Shown: positions 21,297-32,576, numbered from the stretch's first letter. The stretch: DNA of 64,000 bases from Anthoceros angustus (GCA_010909165.1 MU008179.1:1028710-1092709); one strand, 5' to 3'. The notes: a model not told the origin generated them from the letters alone. Numbers and translations are program-made.

Positions 21297-22460
21297 GTCC
21301 TTTTATATGCCGATAGCTGTTCCCTTTCCTACCTCAAGAATAGAACACACATATCTCTGACCGGCATCTTAGAAGATGGACTCTATAGATTGTCGAAAGT
21401 AGGAGCCACACATTCGTCAATGTAGCCTCCCAACATTCTCGCACAACCAACACACACGATGCTCGGCATTGTAGATTAGGTCACCTAATAGTCGGTTACT
21501 CCAAATGTCTAGAGACAACAGATAGAACACCTGTCTCTCCAAGGTTCACAACTTAGATTGGTGCGAAACTGTGTCCTCACAAACGTCACGAACCTTTCAA
21601 AATCCATCTCCTCAAAGGGCCAAGTCACCTTTAGAGATAGTACACACAGACATTTGTGGACCCCTCTCTACACCCTCCTTAGGGTAGTAGATACTTCTTA
21701 ACTTTCACCGACGACTATTCCGCGCCTCCCTACATCCTCACCCAAAAGAGTGAAACTTATCGTTTTCAAGGATTACATGGCATGGGCGAAAGGCTTACGA
21801 TCACAAACTCAAGACCTTACGTTCCGACAACGGTGGAGAGTTTACATCTCATAGATTTGCTGAATTTTGTCGATAAGGCGTAGCTCAACAATTAAGTGTA
21901 GTATACACTCCTCAGCAAAATGGCGTTGCAGAAAATAAGAATCTCCGCCTCCAAGAGATTACAGTTGCTGTTAACACAAGCTAACTTATCCAAAGCTTAT
22001 TGGTGAGGCCCTCCTTACAGCAACCTATCTCATGAATCGCCGACTTCCTCGTTCAAGGTATGACTCCATATGAAGCATTCACGGCAACAAGCCTTCCATA
22101 GATCACCTTCAATTTTTGGATCTCCCGCATATGTCTTTATCCCTAAAGTACAACGCAAGAAGTTAGATCCAAAAGCTGCCAAATATCTATTTATTGGCTA
22201 CAAGGCATCAAAGGTTACAAGCTATTTGAACCCACAACACGGAAGCTTATATATGCCGAGTGTTACTTTTCATGAGTCTTACCTCTTTTCCCAGAAGGGA
22301 GCTGGTACATCCCCGAGGACGTCTCTTCAAGAGCCCTCGATACCTCCTCATTTGATGATACCGATTATATCACTCAATTTCCAGTTCCCGCCCACGTGTT
22401 CCGTAGTTGAACCTCTTGCAGGAGGAGGAGGAGTTAGCATCTATTCCACATGAAACACCA
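21297..22460 (+). pseudogene. pol: Cop1 integrase
   Basis: The pre-integrase motif (HCRLGH-like) is near 21468-21485. Core traces follow, with a frame broken many times; the end of the core reads YTPQQNGVAENKN from 21902, carrying the catalytic Glu. The later part (22070-22453) contains FGSPAYVFIPKVQRKKLDPKAA and FIGYKASK, the typical copia integrase C-terminal region. Integrase before RT identifies the element as Ty1/copia. Confidence 0.85.
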
Positions 22461-24230
22461 CCGATGGCGACAACATTCAAGTCGAGGAGCCAGTTGACAC
22501 TCTTATGAAGAGCATGATGACCCTCCGTGAATGACATGGAGCACCATGATCCTATTGATGTTCCGCTCCGTGGAAGATGCACCGTAACCTACACAAAGGT
22601 ACAACTTAAGAACCCGGCCCCGCAATCCGGACCCGCAGGATGGAAGGAACCTCCTTTAGGATATCTAGCTGTTTTTGATGATCCTATTCCCCTGTATCAC
22701 TTTACTCACAAGTCGTATACAAGGCAACCATAGATCGGAAGAACCTCTTACCTTAAAACAAGCTTTCTCTTCTCGAAAAAGCCTTATGGAAGGTAGAGAT
22801 TAATATAACTCTCTCATTAGCAACTCTACATGGGAATTGGTTAAGCCACCTAAGGGTAGGAAGATAGTCACCAGCAAATGGGTATTCAAAATTAAGAGAA
22901 AAGGAGATGGTTCCATTGAGAGATACAAAGCACGCCTTGTGGCCAGGGGATTCACCCAGATACCGGGTTTAGATTACCTCCCATGGGCCACATTCGCTCC
23001 AGTAGCAAAGTTTGCTTCCCTTAGAATAATCTTCGCCTTAACAGCCCATCATGATCTTGAGCTTCATATGATGGATGTGAAGACAACATATCTCTATGGC
23101 CGTCTTCAAGAAGAAATCTACATGAAACAGCCCGAAGGTTATGAGGTTAAAGGCAAGGAAGATTGGGTATGCAGACTAATTAAAGGCTTGTATGGCTCAA
23201 GCAACTGGTAAAATTGGAATATGGACATACATGTGAAACTCATCAAAGAGGCTTCCGCAAAGTGATGCCGATGCATGCATGTATATCCTAATATCGTGCA
23301 ATGATACCTTTTACTTATTGCTCTCGTCGGACGTATTCATGGCCACAAACTCTCTTACTCTCCTAGCCGAGATCAAAAGGCGGCTCAAGACTTTTATGAA
23401 ATGTCCGATTTAGGAGAAATGACATATGCACTTGGTGTCAACATTATTAGAGATCGAGCAAACAAGACTCGAGTATTGTTCAAACCAAGTACATTAAAGA
23501 AAGTTTAACCAAGTTTGGACTTGAAGATGCGAAACCCGCCTACACCTTTGCTAGCGGGTCGCTTACCATGGATATGAGTCCAAAGACACAAGATAAGTTG
23601 GAAATGTCGGTCCCATATCGACATGTTGGCACACTTATATATTTATCCAACTTCACTCGACCGGATATATCTTCAAGTCCCCATTCACACCGGAGAACCG
23701 ACGTGAACACCGGATGTCAACTAAGCGCATATTCGATACCTCAAGGGTACCATGCACACAGGATTGACATTCAAGTATACACCGCATAAAGACGTTGACA
23801 TTAAAACTTACCGACGCCGACTAGACTTGACACACGCAGATCCGTATCGTGTACGCGTCGCTATTGGGGAGCACATATCCCGGTCAAGTAAGAAACAACC
23901 AACCATAGCCTTGTCCAAAGACCGAGTCGAGTATAGAGTACTAACCTCGGTTGCTAAAGACATAGTATGGACTAGGCTAACCTTGAGTGAACTTCATCAC
24001 AAGGTGAAAAGCCCACCTTGTTGTTGAGTGATAGTCGTGGAGCTATAGCCTTGTCAAGGAACCATCTTCCACTCTAGAACTAAACATATTGCAATATCAT
24101 TATATCGAGAGAAAATAGAGGATAAAACTATAGATATTAGTTATGTTCAAACTTTAGATAATTGATTTATTAACAAAGTCACTAGGCATTGAATCGCACA
24201 GAAACATATGAAATGTTTAGGTATATTGGA
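22461..24230 (+). pseudogene. pol: Cop1 reverse transcriptase and RNase H
   Basis: The best part is 22837-23211: KIVTSKWVFKIKRKGDGSIE, YKARLVARGFTQIPGLDY, FAPVAKFASLRIIFAL, MDVKTTYLYGRLQEEIYM and LIKGLYG. The catalytic YVDD of Cop2 (39286-39297) is replaced here by a damaged CTCTCGTCGGAC near 23322. RNase H ends with HYIERKIEDKTIDISYVQTL near 24100-24150. The enzyme as written would be dead, but the damage is of the CHG-to-CG type seen across the window. Confidence 0.88.
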
Positions 24231-25803
24231 CACATTGTCTAAGCCTCCATATAGTTCATCCTACTAAATTGGTCTACTTGAGATAACCTTAGTAGTCCAA
24301 TATTCTATTCTAAGTCTTGAACAATCATCCTCAATCTTAACATAGGCTCAGATCCTCTCCTCTCCTTCATACATAGTTGAGGTGCTCTCGAAAAAATAAT
24401 ATTAAAATATTAAATAATATTTTGCTAATTAAAACTTTTCATATTTTCTTAACCTCAAGAATACTCACGATAGACATGGATCATATGCCGGAAATTCTTC
24501 ACAAACAGATACATAACCCGTATCATATGTATCTTAGTTTCGGCAAACATAGGAGCATGGTGGTACGGTCCGCTCTCCCTTTCATATTAGTGATTATATA
24601 GATGAGCTTCACATCATCACCCTTGGGATATATGCCGGTTTAATCCTATGTTTCCTATTCTATGTCTTCTTCGAAAAGAAACCTAAAATGGGCAAGTTTT
24701 AGCAAGAGAAAATAAGTTAGAACACCTTTTTAGAGTCACAAAAGCATGTCTACCTTTTCATTTTTCTCATTTTCTTCATTTTCATTTTCATTTTCCTTTT
24801 TCCCATAATTTTCCATACATAAATCTGCAAAATAGTATCAGAAAATTCATCACAATTAATATTTTTGAACTGGAAAATGGTCATTTGAAGATGCCCACAA
24901 ACGGGCTTACAACTAGGTGCCTCTCCTCAAAAGGGGGCATCATCTGCCCAAGGTGCCTCCCTTCACGACAGGGGGACACCTTATTACACACAATCTATCT
25001 TACTTGAGATTTCAGCCTCCCCATCAGGTGGAAGTCTTCCATGAAGATTCTTCCAAGGCACTTGAGTCGATAAGAGCAATCTCAGCGATTTCTTCCCACA
25101 AGAACTTTTGGAATCTTCCTCGACGATCTCTCTCGCACAACTGTGGTGACGACATGCATTTGGAGCAGTGTTGGCTTGGGATGCAGCACTTTCAACAAAT
25201 TGAGACAAGACATGCGATCTTCTAATTTCCGGCCCGGTGAGACACTCCCGATCAAGACTTACACATCAATTGGCGATCTCCAAGACCGCAGGACACCTCT
25301 ATCTCCAAGGGTGACTTCAACATCAACGCGAGGACCACTTCTACCACTGGAAATTGTGGTGGACTCTCCACAAATGTGGAATCCAGGAGGCGCAGAGATC
25401 ACCGGCACCGCCTGTGAGGTGCTTCTTCGAGGGCACGATCCTCCCCAGGCCGCTTCCTTGGAGAAGAATGCACCGCCGACCTGAAGGAGTTGTTTCTGCC
25501 GGCGGTATGCATGGCCGGACGGCCATCATATGGCCCGGCCGTGCTCATTTAATGGGTTTTTTAACTTTTACCTTTCTGGTTTAAGATTAACCTAGTTTAA
25601 GTTTTACTTTTATCTTTTTACCTTGTTTAGAAATTTACCATTTCCTAATTAAGTTTTTGGTAATTAATTTTGATTACATTAAATTCTGCTTAAATGTAAC
25701 TTAAGCCAGTTTTAATTGTTTTCTTAGTGGATAGCTTTCAAGTTAGTGGGAGCTAACTAGCCTTTTAGTCTCATTTTGAAGTGATTCTTCACACCTAGTT
25801 CAT
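24231..25803 (+). other. Cop1 3' tail, about 1.6 kb without recognised gene
   Basis: This AT-rich stretch after RNase H includes a TTTTCATTTTC run (24750-24800). A GC-rich island (about 24900-25550) has open stretches at 24917-25225 and 25143-25484. No motif is recognised in them. Copia elements usually have only a short distance between RNase H and LTR, so the island may be captured or inserted DNA. Confidence 0.5.
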
Positions 25804-25815
25804 AGTGAGTGGGAG
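25804..25815 (+). other. Cop1 polypurine tract
   Basis: AGTGAGTGGGAG lies immediately before the 3' LTR start TGATGAAA. Confidence 0.8.
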
Positions 25816-26096
25816 TGATGAAATATGACCTATTTAGGCACTCTTCACTAGGGCACCTAAGGCTATTAATTAATTTAGTTCTTAGGGCTTTAGGTAGTTT
25901 AATGAGTAGTTAGTTGTTACAACCACTTAGAGGTTAGAACTACTTATGGTTACAACCACCTTATGGTTATAACCACCTAGCCTATATAAAGGCTTTGTAC
26001 TTCTATTATTATCAATGCATACAACTCTTTTTGTGCAAAGCTTTCTACTATCTGCTTGCTATGTTTTGCTACCTAGAGCAGCTATGATTCTCATCA
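25816..26096 (+). repeat. Cop1 3' LTR
   Basis: 281 bp with the same ends and TATA box (near 25983) as the 5' LTR and few differences. It is followed by the target duplication AGAAG at 26097-26101. Confidence 0.95.
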
Positions 26097-26404
26097 AGAA
26101 GTCTAAGGCAGGAGGATCGGACTCCGGAGGGTGGAAATTTGACATGCCGCAGTTCACATGCTATGCAGGCCAACTGTCCTCTAAGGACCTTTCGGACTTT
26201 CGACCTTGGGCAGCAAAAGAGAATATTCAGCTAGAGTGGGTGTATGGGCGACATTGGTCTTACACCAACCTTGAATTGATAGAGCAGTGTTTTGCTAATC
26301 TGCAACAGACGAAAGAGGAATTGGGTGCCTTACCAGATAGGAACGCATGGACGGATCCACGATGCTGGACCATAAGGAGCATACGACAGGTACTTCCTAC
26401 CCTT

Positions 26405-26463
26405 TCCTACCATGGTAGGAGTTTCTCCTACGGTGGTAGGACACCTCCTACCACTCATGTAGG
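26405..26463. repeat. Palindromic array at the right inversion boundary
   Basis: The perfect 16-bp palindrome TCCTACCATGGTAGGA (26405-26420), then CTCCTACGGTGGTAGGA (26425-26441) and CCTACCACTCATGTAGG (26446-26463). It starts 14 bp after LORF copy 4 diverges from the other copies. Confidence 0.85.
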
Positions 26464-26727
26464 TTATATTTTCTCCTCACCAGAAGGTTGTTTTGACTTG
26501 TTTCTTTTTCCCCGCATATCCTCTCTGCCTTCCCGACATGGTCCTACAACTCCCGCTCAAAAAGGAGCAAAAAATTTCCTTGCATGTCTTCACCAAACCA
26601 TTTCTAGCAAAAGAGTGTGGGTCTGTTTCAAAACGAACTCATTTAAGCTAGTTGCCCAAACTTTTGCATTCCACAAGCTTGTAGGATGGTTTCTTTCCGC
26701 ATCATAGCTCCTCCGAACTCGCCATCA
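26464..26727. other. No recognisable gene
   Basis: AT-rich DNA between the palindromic array and Cop4. No repeat or motif was found. Confidence 0.4.
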
Positions 26728-28497
26728 TCAAATTTTATTAGGAGATCCGCAAGATAAGATGTGCAGAGACACGCTCGCCCAAAAACCATTAGGCAATCCA
26801 GAGTTTGACAACAAACTACGATCCTCTCCTCGAATGGTTCTGCTCATCCGCCACACACCATTTTGTGGAGGAGTATACGGCGCAATAATTTCTTTTGATT
26901 CCTTGGAATCTGTAATGAGAAAGCTGAAACATACTTCCACCATTATCTCGCCCTTAGACACTTCAATCGGTGGCGATCGATTCATGACAAATTTCAAACA
27001 CCGCCGAACTTCATCCTTTTTCCTCAAAGGATAAACCCACACCTTGCGTGAGAAATCATCTATGAAAGTGACAAAATAGAGGCACCGCCTAATGATGCAG
27101 AGGCATAGGTCCACATACATCATGAACCAACTCAAGAGGTTTACTTACTTACTTGTTCGATGTGATGATTTTGTCTGCTTCCCATATAAACAAAGGCTCA
27201 CACATCGAGAGATCGAGAAGTTAAGAGTGGATATAACCGTAACGAGATAAAACCTTCATTCCCTTCTCGAGACATATGTCCTAACCGCAATGCCACAAGG
27301 AAACATTTGGCTGCTCACACACGATCACATGATCTTTGATGTTTACTCAAGTGAGTACAAAGTGCCACACTCGATCCACGAGCTAACACAAGAGAACCTT
27401 TGGAGATCTTCCAAGAGTGATCCCCAAACCAGTGGTAACCAAAGATCATCCAACCGCCCCGCGCTAATCATGCTCTTTGTCAACTTCGAACATGCCTAAC
27501 GCCCTTCAAAGATGAATGAAGATCCGTTGTCAAACTTGAGTTGCACATCACCCACGCGATCCGCATGCATAGTTATTTCCAAGCCTAACGATCCTTTCCT
27601 TGTAGCATCATACGTGCTAAACCACTCTATGAGGAGTAACATGGAAAGATGCACCAGTCAATTATCCAATTGCGTAATAAATGACTATCCACTACGTAAT
27701 TGTGCAAGATTCAAGTAAGAAGAGATAAGGACATCTCCGCCTCAACAGTAGTTTAACTCTTCCAACCTCGACATTCAAGTCGCCTTCTTCCGCTTCTCTT
27801 TTCCTTGGTCCTTTTGAACTTCTCGCACTCTTTTGAAGTGACCCTTTGTGACAATAGTGACACTCCACATTCTTGTTACGACTATTTGCTAGAGAAGCTT
27901 CTCGGCTGCTTCCTTCGCAGCGGACCTCCTCTCACTATGAGGGCACCGGAACCTTTTGAAGGTTCCATATTTTCCTGCTCACCTCCCCGCCGCTACCTTC
28001 TACATTTACAATGGTAAGACCACTAGCAAAGTGTAATTACTCGTGAAATTTAAAGGTGTCCCAACTCTCGTAATGTGACCAATAAACATAGCTCACTAAC
28101 TGGGAATGTGATACCTTGAGATGAGAGCTGAAAATGGTATTGAAATCATTCGATGATCGACATCCTCGCCCCTTCCTTCATCTTCAAGTCCACCACCGTT
28201 CAACCAATACAAGAAGCCGCACTTTGCTTCTCATGTCACATACCGCCACAATCAGAACTCGTGGTCTTATCTTTCACATTGAAGTACACTGCTTTTGACA
28301 ATGTTAGCATGATAGTAGATCTAGCAAGCTCATCCAGTCCCGCCACTCATCCCTGTCATACTATCCGGTTTGACGCCCAACAACTTTATGGGCTTGATCC
28401 GCTCGACTAGAACATTATACACTTGTTCTTTTAACGGGAAGTTAGTACCATCTAACTTCTCGATATTGAACATGACGCTCGATGATGAAGACATCAT
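26728..28497 (-). pseudogene. pol: Cop4: degenerate copia gag to integrase fragment
   Basis: Gag starts near 28497 with MMSSSSSVMFNIEKLDGTNF, typical of copia gag. A zinc knuckle beginning CHYCHK lies near 27865-27830. The pre-integrase region is unreadable. The integrase core is at 27135-26728: FVTFIDDFSRKVWVYPLRKK and APYTPPQNGVWRMSRTI. No RT or RNase H follows; the element ends at 26728 against unrelated DNA. It is a different copia lineage from Cop1 and Cop2, judged by its gag start. Confidence 0.82.
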
Positions 28498-28539
28498 GAC
28501 TCAAAAATCGACATACAGATAAAACACTCGACTCGCCTT

Positions 28540-29478
28540 GTCGAAAAGTCACCGCGCCCGTGTATTTTGCCGTTGACTGCTCCACCGAGGCTAATATTTC
28601 GACTTTCGCACGCCTTGCTCGGTGACCAGCGATTATTTCGGCAGGGTTCTATACGCCTGCGCCTGCCACGGGCCTCGCCCACTGATCATCACACCAGCCT
28701 CATTGTAAGCTGGGCGCGGGCCAAAGTGAGCTGGGCCGACCACAATCATCATGCCACACGCTGGCCAAGTGGCCCAAGACGGCCATCAAGCTGCCCTGCT
28801 ACCAAGGGCCAGTGACGGCCTCGCTACATGCTCAAGGCTTCCGCCACCGCTGCTCAAGGGCCAAGATGGCCGCCGCACAAGGCCAAGACGGGCCTCACCG
28901 CCATTCGACCGCGCCTCACGGCTCATACACCCAGGCTGCACCTGATACGCTGCCGCCTGGCGGCCCGGCTACCATGGCCGGCGTTCAAGGTCGGCCAGGC
29001 TCACCACGGGCTGCCTGAGGCCCGCTACCGATTCCTCGCCAAGGCGCCACTACGGCCTCCTGCTGTCGGGCGAACGCTGCCTCGCCACGCTGAAGCCTTG
29101 CTCTTGGCTGGCCCGCCGCGGGGCGCTCGCAGCCCCGCCGCGATATGGATAATTGCACCTACGAGCTGCTGCCAGCTACCTAGAATTCTAGCATCACAAC
29201 ACAACCGTACTCAAAGCTCGATACTCTTGAAGGATCGTGACAAACCCATGATGGTGGAAAGAGGAGAGGAGAGGAGGAAGGCAAATGTATCCTCTATTGA
29301 GATGAGGCTCTGGGGTATTTATACTCTCCATAGGCTCCCTAGAAGGTCCACCACAAGAAGCCCTTGTGGAAACCGCGCAAGAAGCTTCCCAGTGATTAGC
29401 TTCACTAAACTAATGATACTTAATCGACACCTAACTTAGACTAAGCGTATTAGTCTAAGTACATTGGGCTTTAACACA
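28540..29478 (-). repeat. Probable 5' LTR of Cop4
   Basis: Reading minus, the sequence starts TGTTAAAGCCCAATG (29476) and contains a TATA box GAGTATAAATACC (29326-29314). It passes through a GGCC-rich zone (29130-28690) and runs to the Cop4 gag start. No initiator-Met primer site is readable near 28540, and there is no second copy, so the inner boundary is approximate. Open stretches here (for example 28828-29439 plus) look like GC-driven chance. Confidence 0.55.
29314..29326 (-). promoter_or_regulatory. TATA box in the Cop4 LTR
   Basis: The minus strand reads GAGTATAAATACC in an otherwise mixed sequence, in the right direction for transcription of Cop4 gag. Confidence 0.5.
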
Positions 29479-29696
29479 CCGACAAGAGGTAAGTCCACGT
29501 CGCACCAACGCCGTGAGGAGGAGAGGGGTCCTGAGCATACAGCCATGGGAGGAGAAGTGTTCCGGGGCAAGATGAATCCGGTATGTAAGAAGGTCCGTGG
29601 GCGTAAGACGACTCAGAAATGCCCCACTTGATGTCCGGACCCAGAGGAATGGACCCGAGGGGTCTGACTCGGAAGTGAGGACGGACTCGTCCCGAC

Positions 29697-29765
29697 CGGA
29701 GTGAGGACGACCCGAGGTCCGGACTCGGAAGTGAGGACGACCCGAGGTCCGGACCTGGAGGACGG
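29697..29765. repeat. 30-bp direct repeat with GGTCCGGACC palindrome
   Basis: GTGAGGACGACCCGAGGTCC occurs twice, about 30 bp apart. The second ends in AGGTCCGGACCT, a perfect 12-bp palindrome. Confidence 0.7.
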
Positions 29766-30980
29766 ACCCGAGGTCCCACTGAAGCGGACGGACCCCAAGG
29801 TCCGTGACTCAAGAGGGGAAGGAGTCCCGTGGCTCAAACCGGAGTGGGGGGGAAGGTGGATGAGGGCCGCCTCAACCCACCCAGAAGAACGGGCTCCTGG
29901 ACGGACCTTCCAAAGTAGGGACTCACCACCGCGCAATGGAAAGTGAGGAGGAAGACTTGTGGCCATCAGGTGGTCACTGCAGCCGGTCCCGCCTCCAATG
30001 GCTAAATCGACAGAGTCCGAGGCAGGAGAAGAGCTCTCCGGGTTCCGGGTCATGGATCATCCGATTGCGGCCAGACATGCCAAAGGGATTAGCCACGCCA
30101 AGAAGGAATCTTGTCAACGATGCCCCACCGCCGAGACGTGAGGTAGGAAACAATAGGGAAGAGAGAGGACATGTGCAGGGCACAGTGAATGGACATCAGC
30201 CCAGAATAAGGTATAATAAAGGCGCCCCTCAGATTTAGTATAAGAGGCGCCGCCACTCAAAGAAGCGATCTTCTTTGGGGCTGATACCGCTAGCTTTGTC
30301 GATCCTTGTCGTGTCCTTACAACGCGAGTCCCAAGTCACCGAAAGGGCAAGACTTCTCCAAGAGATCGACCAGTCATGGTGATGGACCCTAACGCGGTGG
30401 TGTGTGGCTGTGCATGCGCAGGACCTGAATTCGCTCCTTGGGCAGAGGTCCATCGGCCGACGGACCGGAGGCGCGTGTTAGACAGATTTAGAGGCGCAGG
30501 TAAAATCGGACGGAGAGATCTCGTGAATGAACGGAGCCCCTAGGTCCAGAGCCTGCAGCTGCCCCGACCGTGACCATCAACCTGTACCGCAGTAAGAACG
30601 CTAGGACAAAATGAGTAGGGAAGGGAGTAAGATGTGGACTAAGAGGTTACTTGACATAAATCCAGGTCCCAAACCGCTTCTGGCCACCAGCCCGAACTGA
30701 AAACCAATAGATAAATTAGAGGCGTAAAACACCGCAGATTGCCAATGTTTGTCCTGTGAGGCCATCGCCCCAACGACGGAGGGTGAATCGAGCCAATTTG
30801 ACGGCGAACCTAACGAAATTCCTTGGGAACGGACCCAGGCAAAACACCTGATTGCAGCGCGCGCCCCGCCGGCCACGCCGAAGACACACCGCCCTCAATC
30901 GGAGGTCGACTAGAGTCTGCTCAATCTCCTGAGGTGGTCTCGCTTAGTCCGGCCCTCAACTTCGGAGGTCGGACGGTCTG

Positions 30981-31149
30981 CTCAACTCGAGGTGGTCTCC
31001 GGATGAATCCGTCTCAACTCCGAGTACGCCTGACCTCCGGGTCCATCCTCAACCAGGTGCTCAGCGCCAGGGTTGGGGACCTTCGGTTGAGGACCCAGGT
31101 CCGGAGTTGAGGACGGACCTGAGGTCCGGAGACCACCTCCTGAGTTGAG
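30981..31149. repeat. Inverted repeat, arms 41 and 47 bp
   Basis: The left arm (30981-31021) starts CTCAACTCGAGGTGGTCTCC. The right arm (31103-31149), reversed and complemented, starts CTCAACTCAGGAGGTGGTCT. They pair over most of their length with small gaps, and weaker pairing continues outward on both sides. The loop is about 81 bp. One gap is again CAG against CG. Confidence 0.7.
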
Positions 31150-32298
31150 GACTGACCTGCAGGTCTGAGACCTCCTGAGCTGAGGACCTGACTGAGGCCC
31201 GGAGAGGCCGACCTCCGGTCCTCCCCTTGGGGCTGACCTGATAAATTTCACCACGTGGTCCACTCGCCCCACCCCCTCTTCCGCCGGACCACTCCCTTCT
31301 GTGCCCCCCAACCCAGGTGCAGGGTGTGGAGAGCATACCTCTTGGTCCGATGGGGCTTGTCTACCCAAATGCCGCTTCTTCTTCCTCCGATGGTTCTCCG
31401 GCCGCCATTGCTCCCATCTCCAAACAGTATGCCTAGGCTCCCATTGCCGTGATTCCCCTAGCCTTATTCTCCTGCCTCCTCCGACTTTGCCCATCGCTTA
31501 GCGGGTTATCACGCTATGCCCTCTGTGTTCTTCGCTGGTAGTAGGCGGTTCCACCACCGATGGCCTCCACATGAGCCCGGAGGACCTAGTACCGCCGCCT
31601 ACTAAGTTCCCAGCTATCGTGTTTCCCGCTTGCCGAGCTGCCTCATCTCCCCAGCCTTCTAGCCGAGCCTTACAACATCCTGGGAGAGAAGGCTCCGCGA
31701 GTTCTCGAGTCACCGCCAGCTTCTCTCCTCATCTTTGCCTCCGGTCCCGAGACCCCTCCAGCTGGGGTTCCCTCAGACCTGATCTCCTTTCCGTCTCCTG
31801 CAAATGGACGCGTGGAACATGGACCGACGAGTTGGTCTCCCGAGTCTCTCTTCCCGAGCTCACAATGTCTAGCCGCTTGTACAAAGGAGTTTCTCCCAAG
31901 GCTGAGCTGAGTCGATCCACCCCTACTTAAGTCTTCGATCCGCTTTGGAGTGAGCCCATTCTCTCCACCAAATGGAGTTACGGCCCAAGGTCTCCTTCTC
32001 CGCCTCCACTGATGCCGCACTGATGCCTTGAGCTACGTCAAGATCCGCCAATCCTCCCTGACTGTTCTCGTGATCTCCACTCCATGGCAGGGCTGTTCCC
32101 ATGTCGCCTCGATCTCCCTTCGTGGGGGCGATCCTGGCCCCGCCTCCTTCAACGTCCGGTTGGGGTTGCCATCTCCTTCCAAATGATTCCTGTCCCTACG
32201 ATAGTGGTCTCATCTGTCCTTGATTGGCTCCACTGACCTAGTCCGACCCAAGTCTTGGGACTGAGGTCGCATTTGAGCCCCGAGTGAAGAAGGAGATA

Positions 32299-32576
32299 TG
32301 TGCCGACAGCTCCCTAAGGTTTTAGAGGTTTTACATAGGTTATCATTTAGTGATAAATCATTAGTAGATAAGCTACATGTATATATATAAACAGACATAC
32401 CTGTTTATTAAGAGTTGTGCCCCTAGCCAAAAGGCACACCTCTAGGCAGTGTTTAAAGACTAACTTACCTTTTAGTTTTAATTAGTTCAATGTATATTTT
32501 CTTGATAGGAACAATCTTCTTTAATATATGTAATTGTTTTAGTGCAAGTGGTCTACATAACCCTTAAACAATTTCA
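32299..32576 (+). repeat. Cop3 5' LTR (copia)
   Basis: It begins TGTGCCGACAGC and ends ACAATTTCA directly before a perfect PBS. TATATATATAAAC near 32380-32392 is the TATA box. The left edge is set by TG and composition only, since no second copy is in the window. Confidence 0.65.

Larger units (their letters stand above)
19074..26096 (+). mobile_element. Cop1: complete Ty1/copia element, 7023 bp, TSD AGAAG
   Basis: LTRs at 19074-19356 and 25816-26096 both begin TGATGAAATATG and end TTCTCATCA. PBS TGGTATCAGAGC follows the 5' LTR and a purine tract precedes the 3' LTR. AGAAG flanks both ends (19069-19073 and 26097-26101), so this is a simple insertion, here into LORF copy 4. The order is pre-gag ORF, gag, protease, integrase, RT, RNase H, then a 1.6-kb tail. 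The LTRs are nearly identical, suggesting a young insertion although the coding region is full of frameshifts. Confidence 0.95.
18984..26391 (+). pseudogene. LORF copy 4: N-terminal half, split by copia Cop1
   Basis: The first part (18984-19073) starts MTKPTMTKGKEVVAKEG and runs to AGKK. The second part resumes after the Cop1 insertion at 26102 (SKAGGSDSGGWKFDMPQFT) and continues through WVYGRHWSYTNLELIEQCF and RTDP-like WTDPRCWTIRSIRQV to 26391. One copy of the 5-bp target duplication AGAAG (26097-26101) must be removed to restore frame. After RQV the sequence enters a palindromic array instead of the YGRPEE expected from other copies. The rest of the protein lies inverted at 17995-16726. 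The sequence GGT after CAG at 26390 could alternatively be a splice donor. Confidence 0.75.
29479..32298. other. GC-rich block with GGTCCGGACC repeats, no recognised gene
   Basis: The stretch has many open stretches on both strands but no protein motif that I recognise. It contains 30-bp direct repeats with AGGTCCGGA (about 29697-29760) and an inverted repeat at 30981-31149. GTATAATAAAGG near 30209 could be a TATA box. It may be a non-autonomous or heavily decayed transposon. Confidence 0.4.

Noticed and set aside
26728-27135. A caulimovirus-like integrated sequence
   Set aside because: The motifs are copia integrase (DDFSRKVWVYPL, YTPPQNG); no movement protein or pararetroviral RT is seen anywhere in the window.
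28828-29439. 203-codon plus-strand ORF in GC-rich DNA
   Set aside because: No motif, lies over a probable LTR read in the other direction, and the composition (GGCC-rich) explains the lack of stops.
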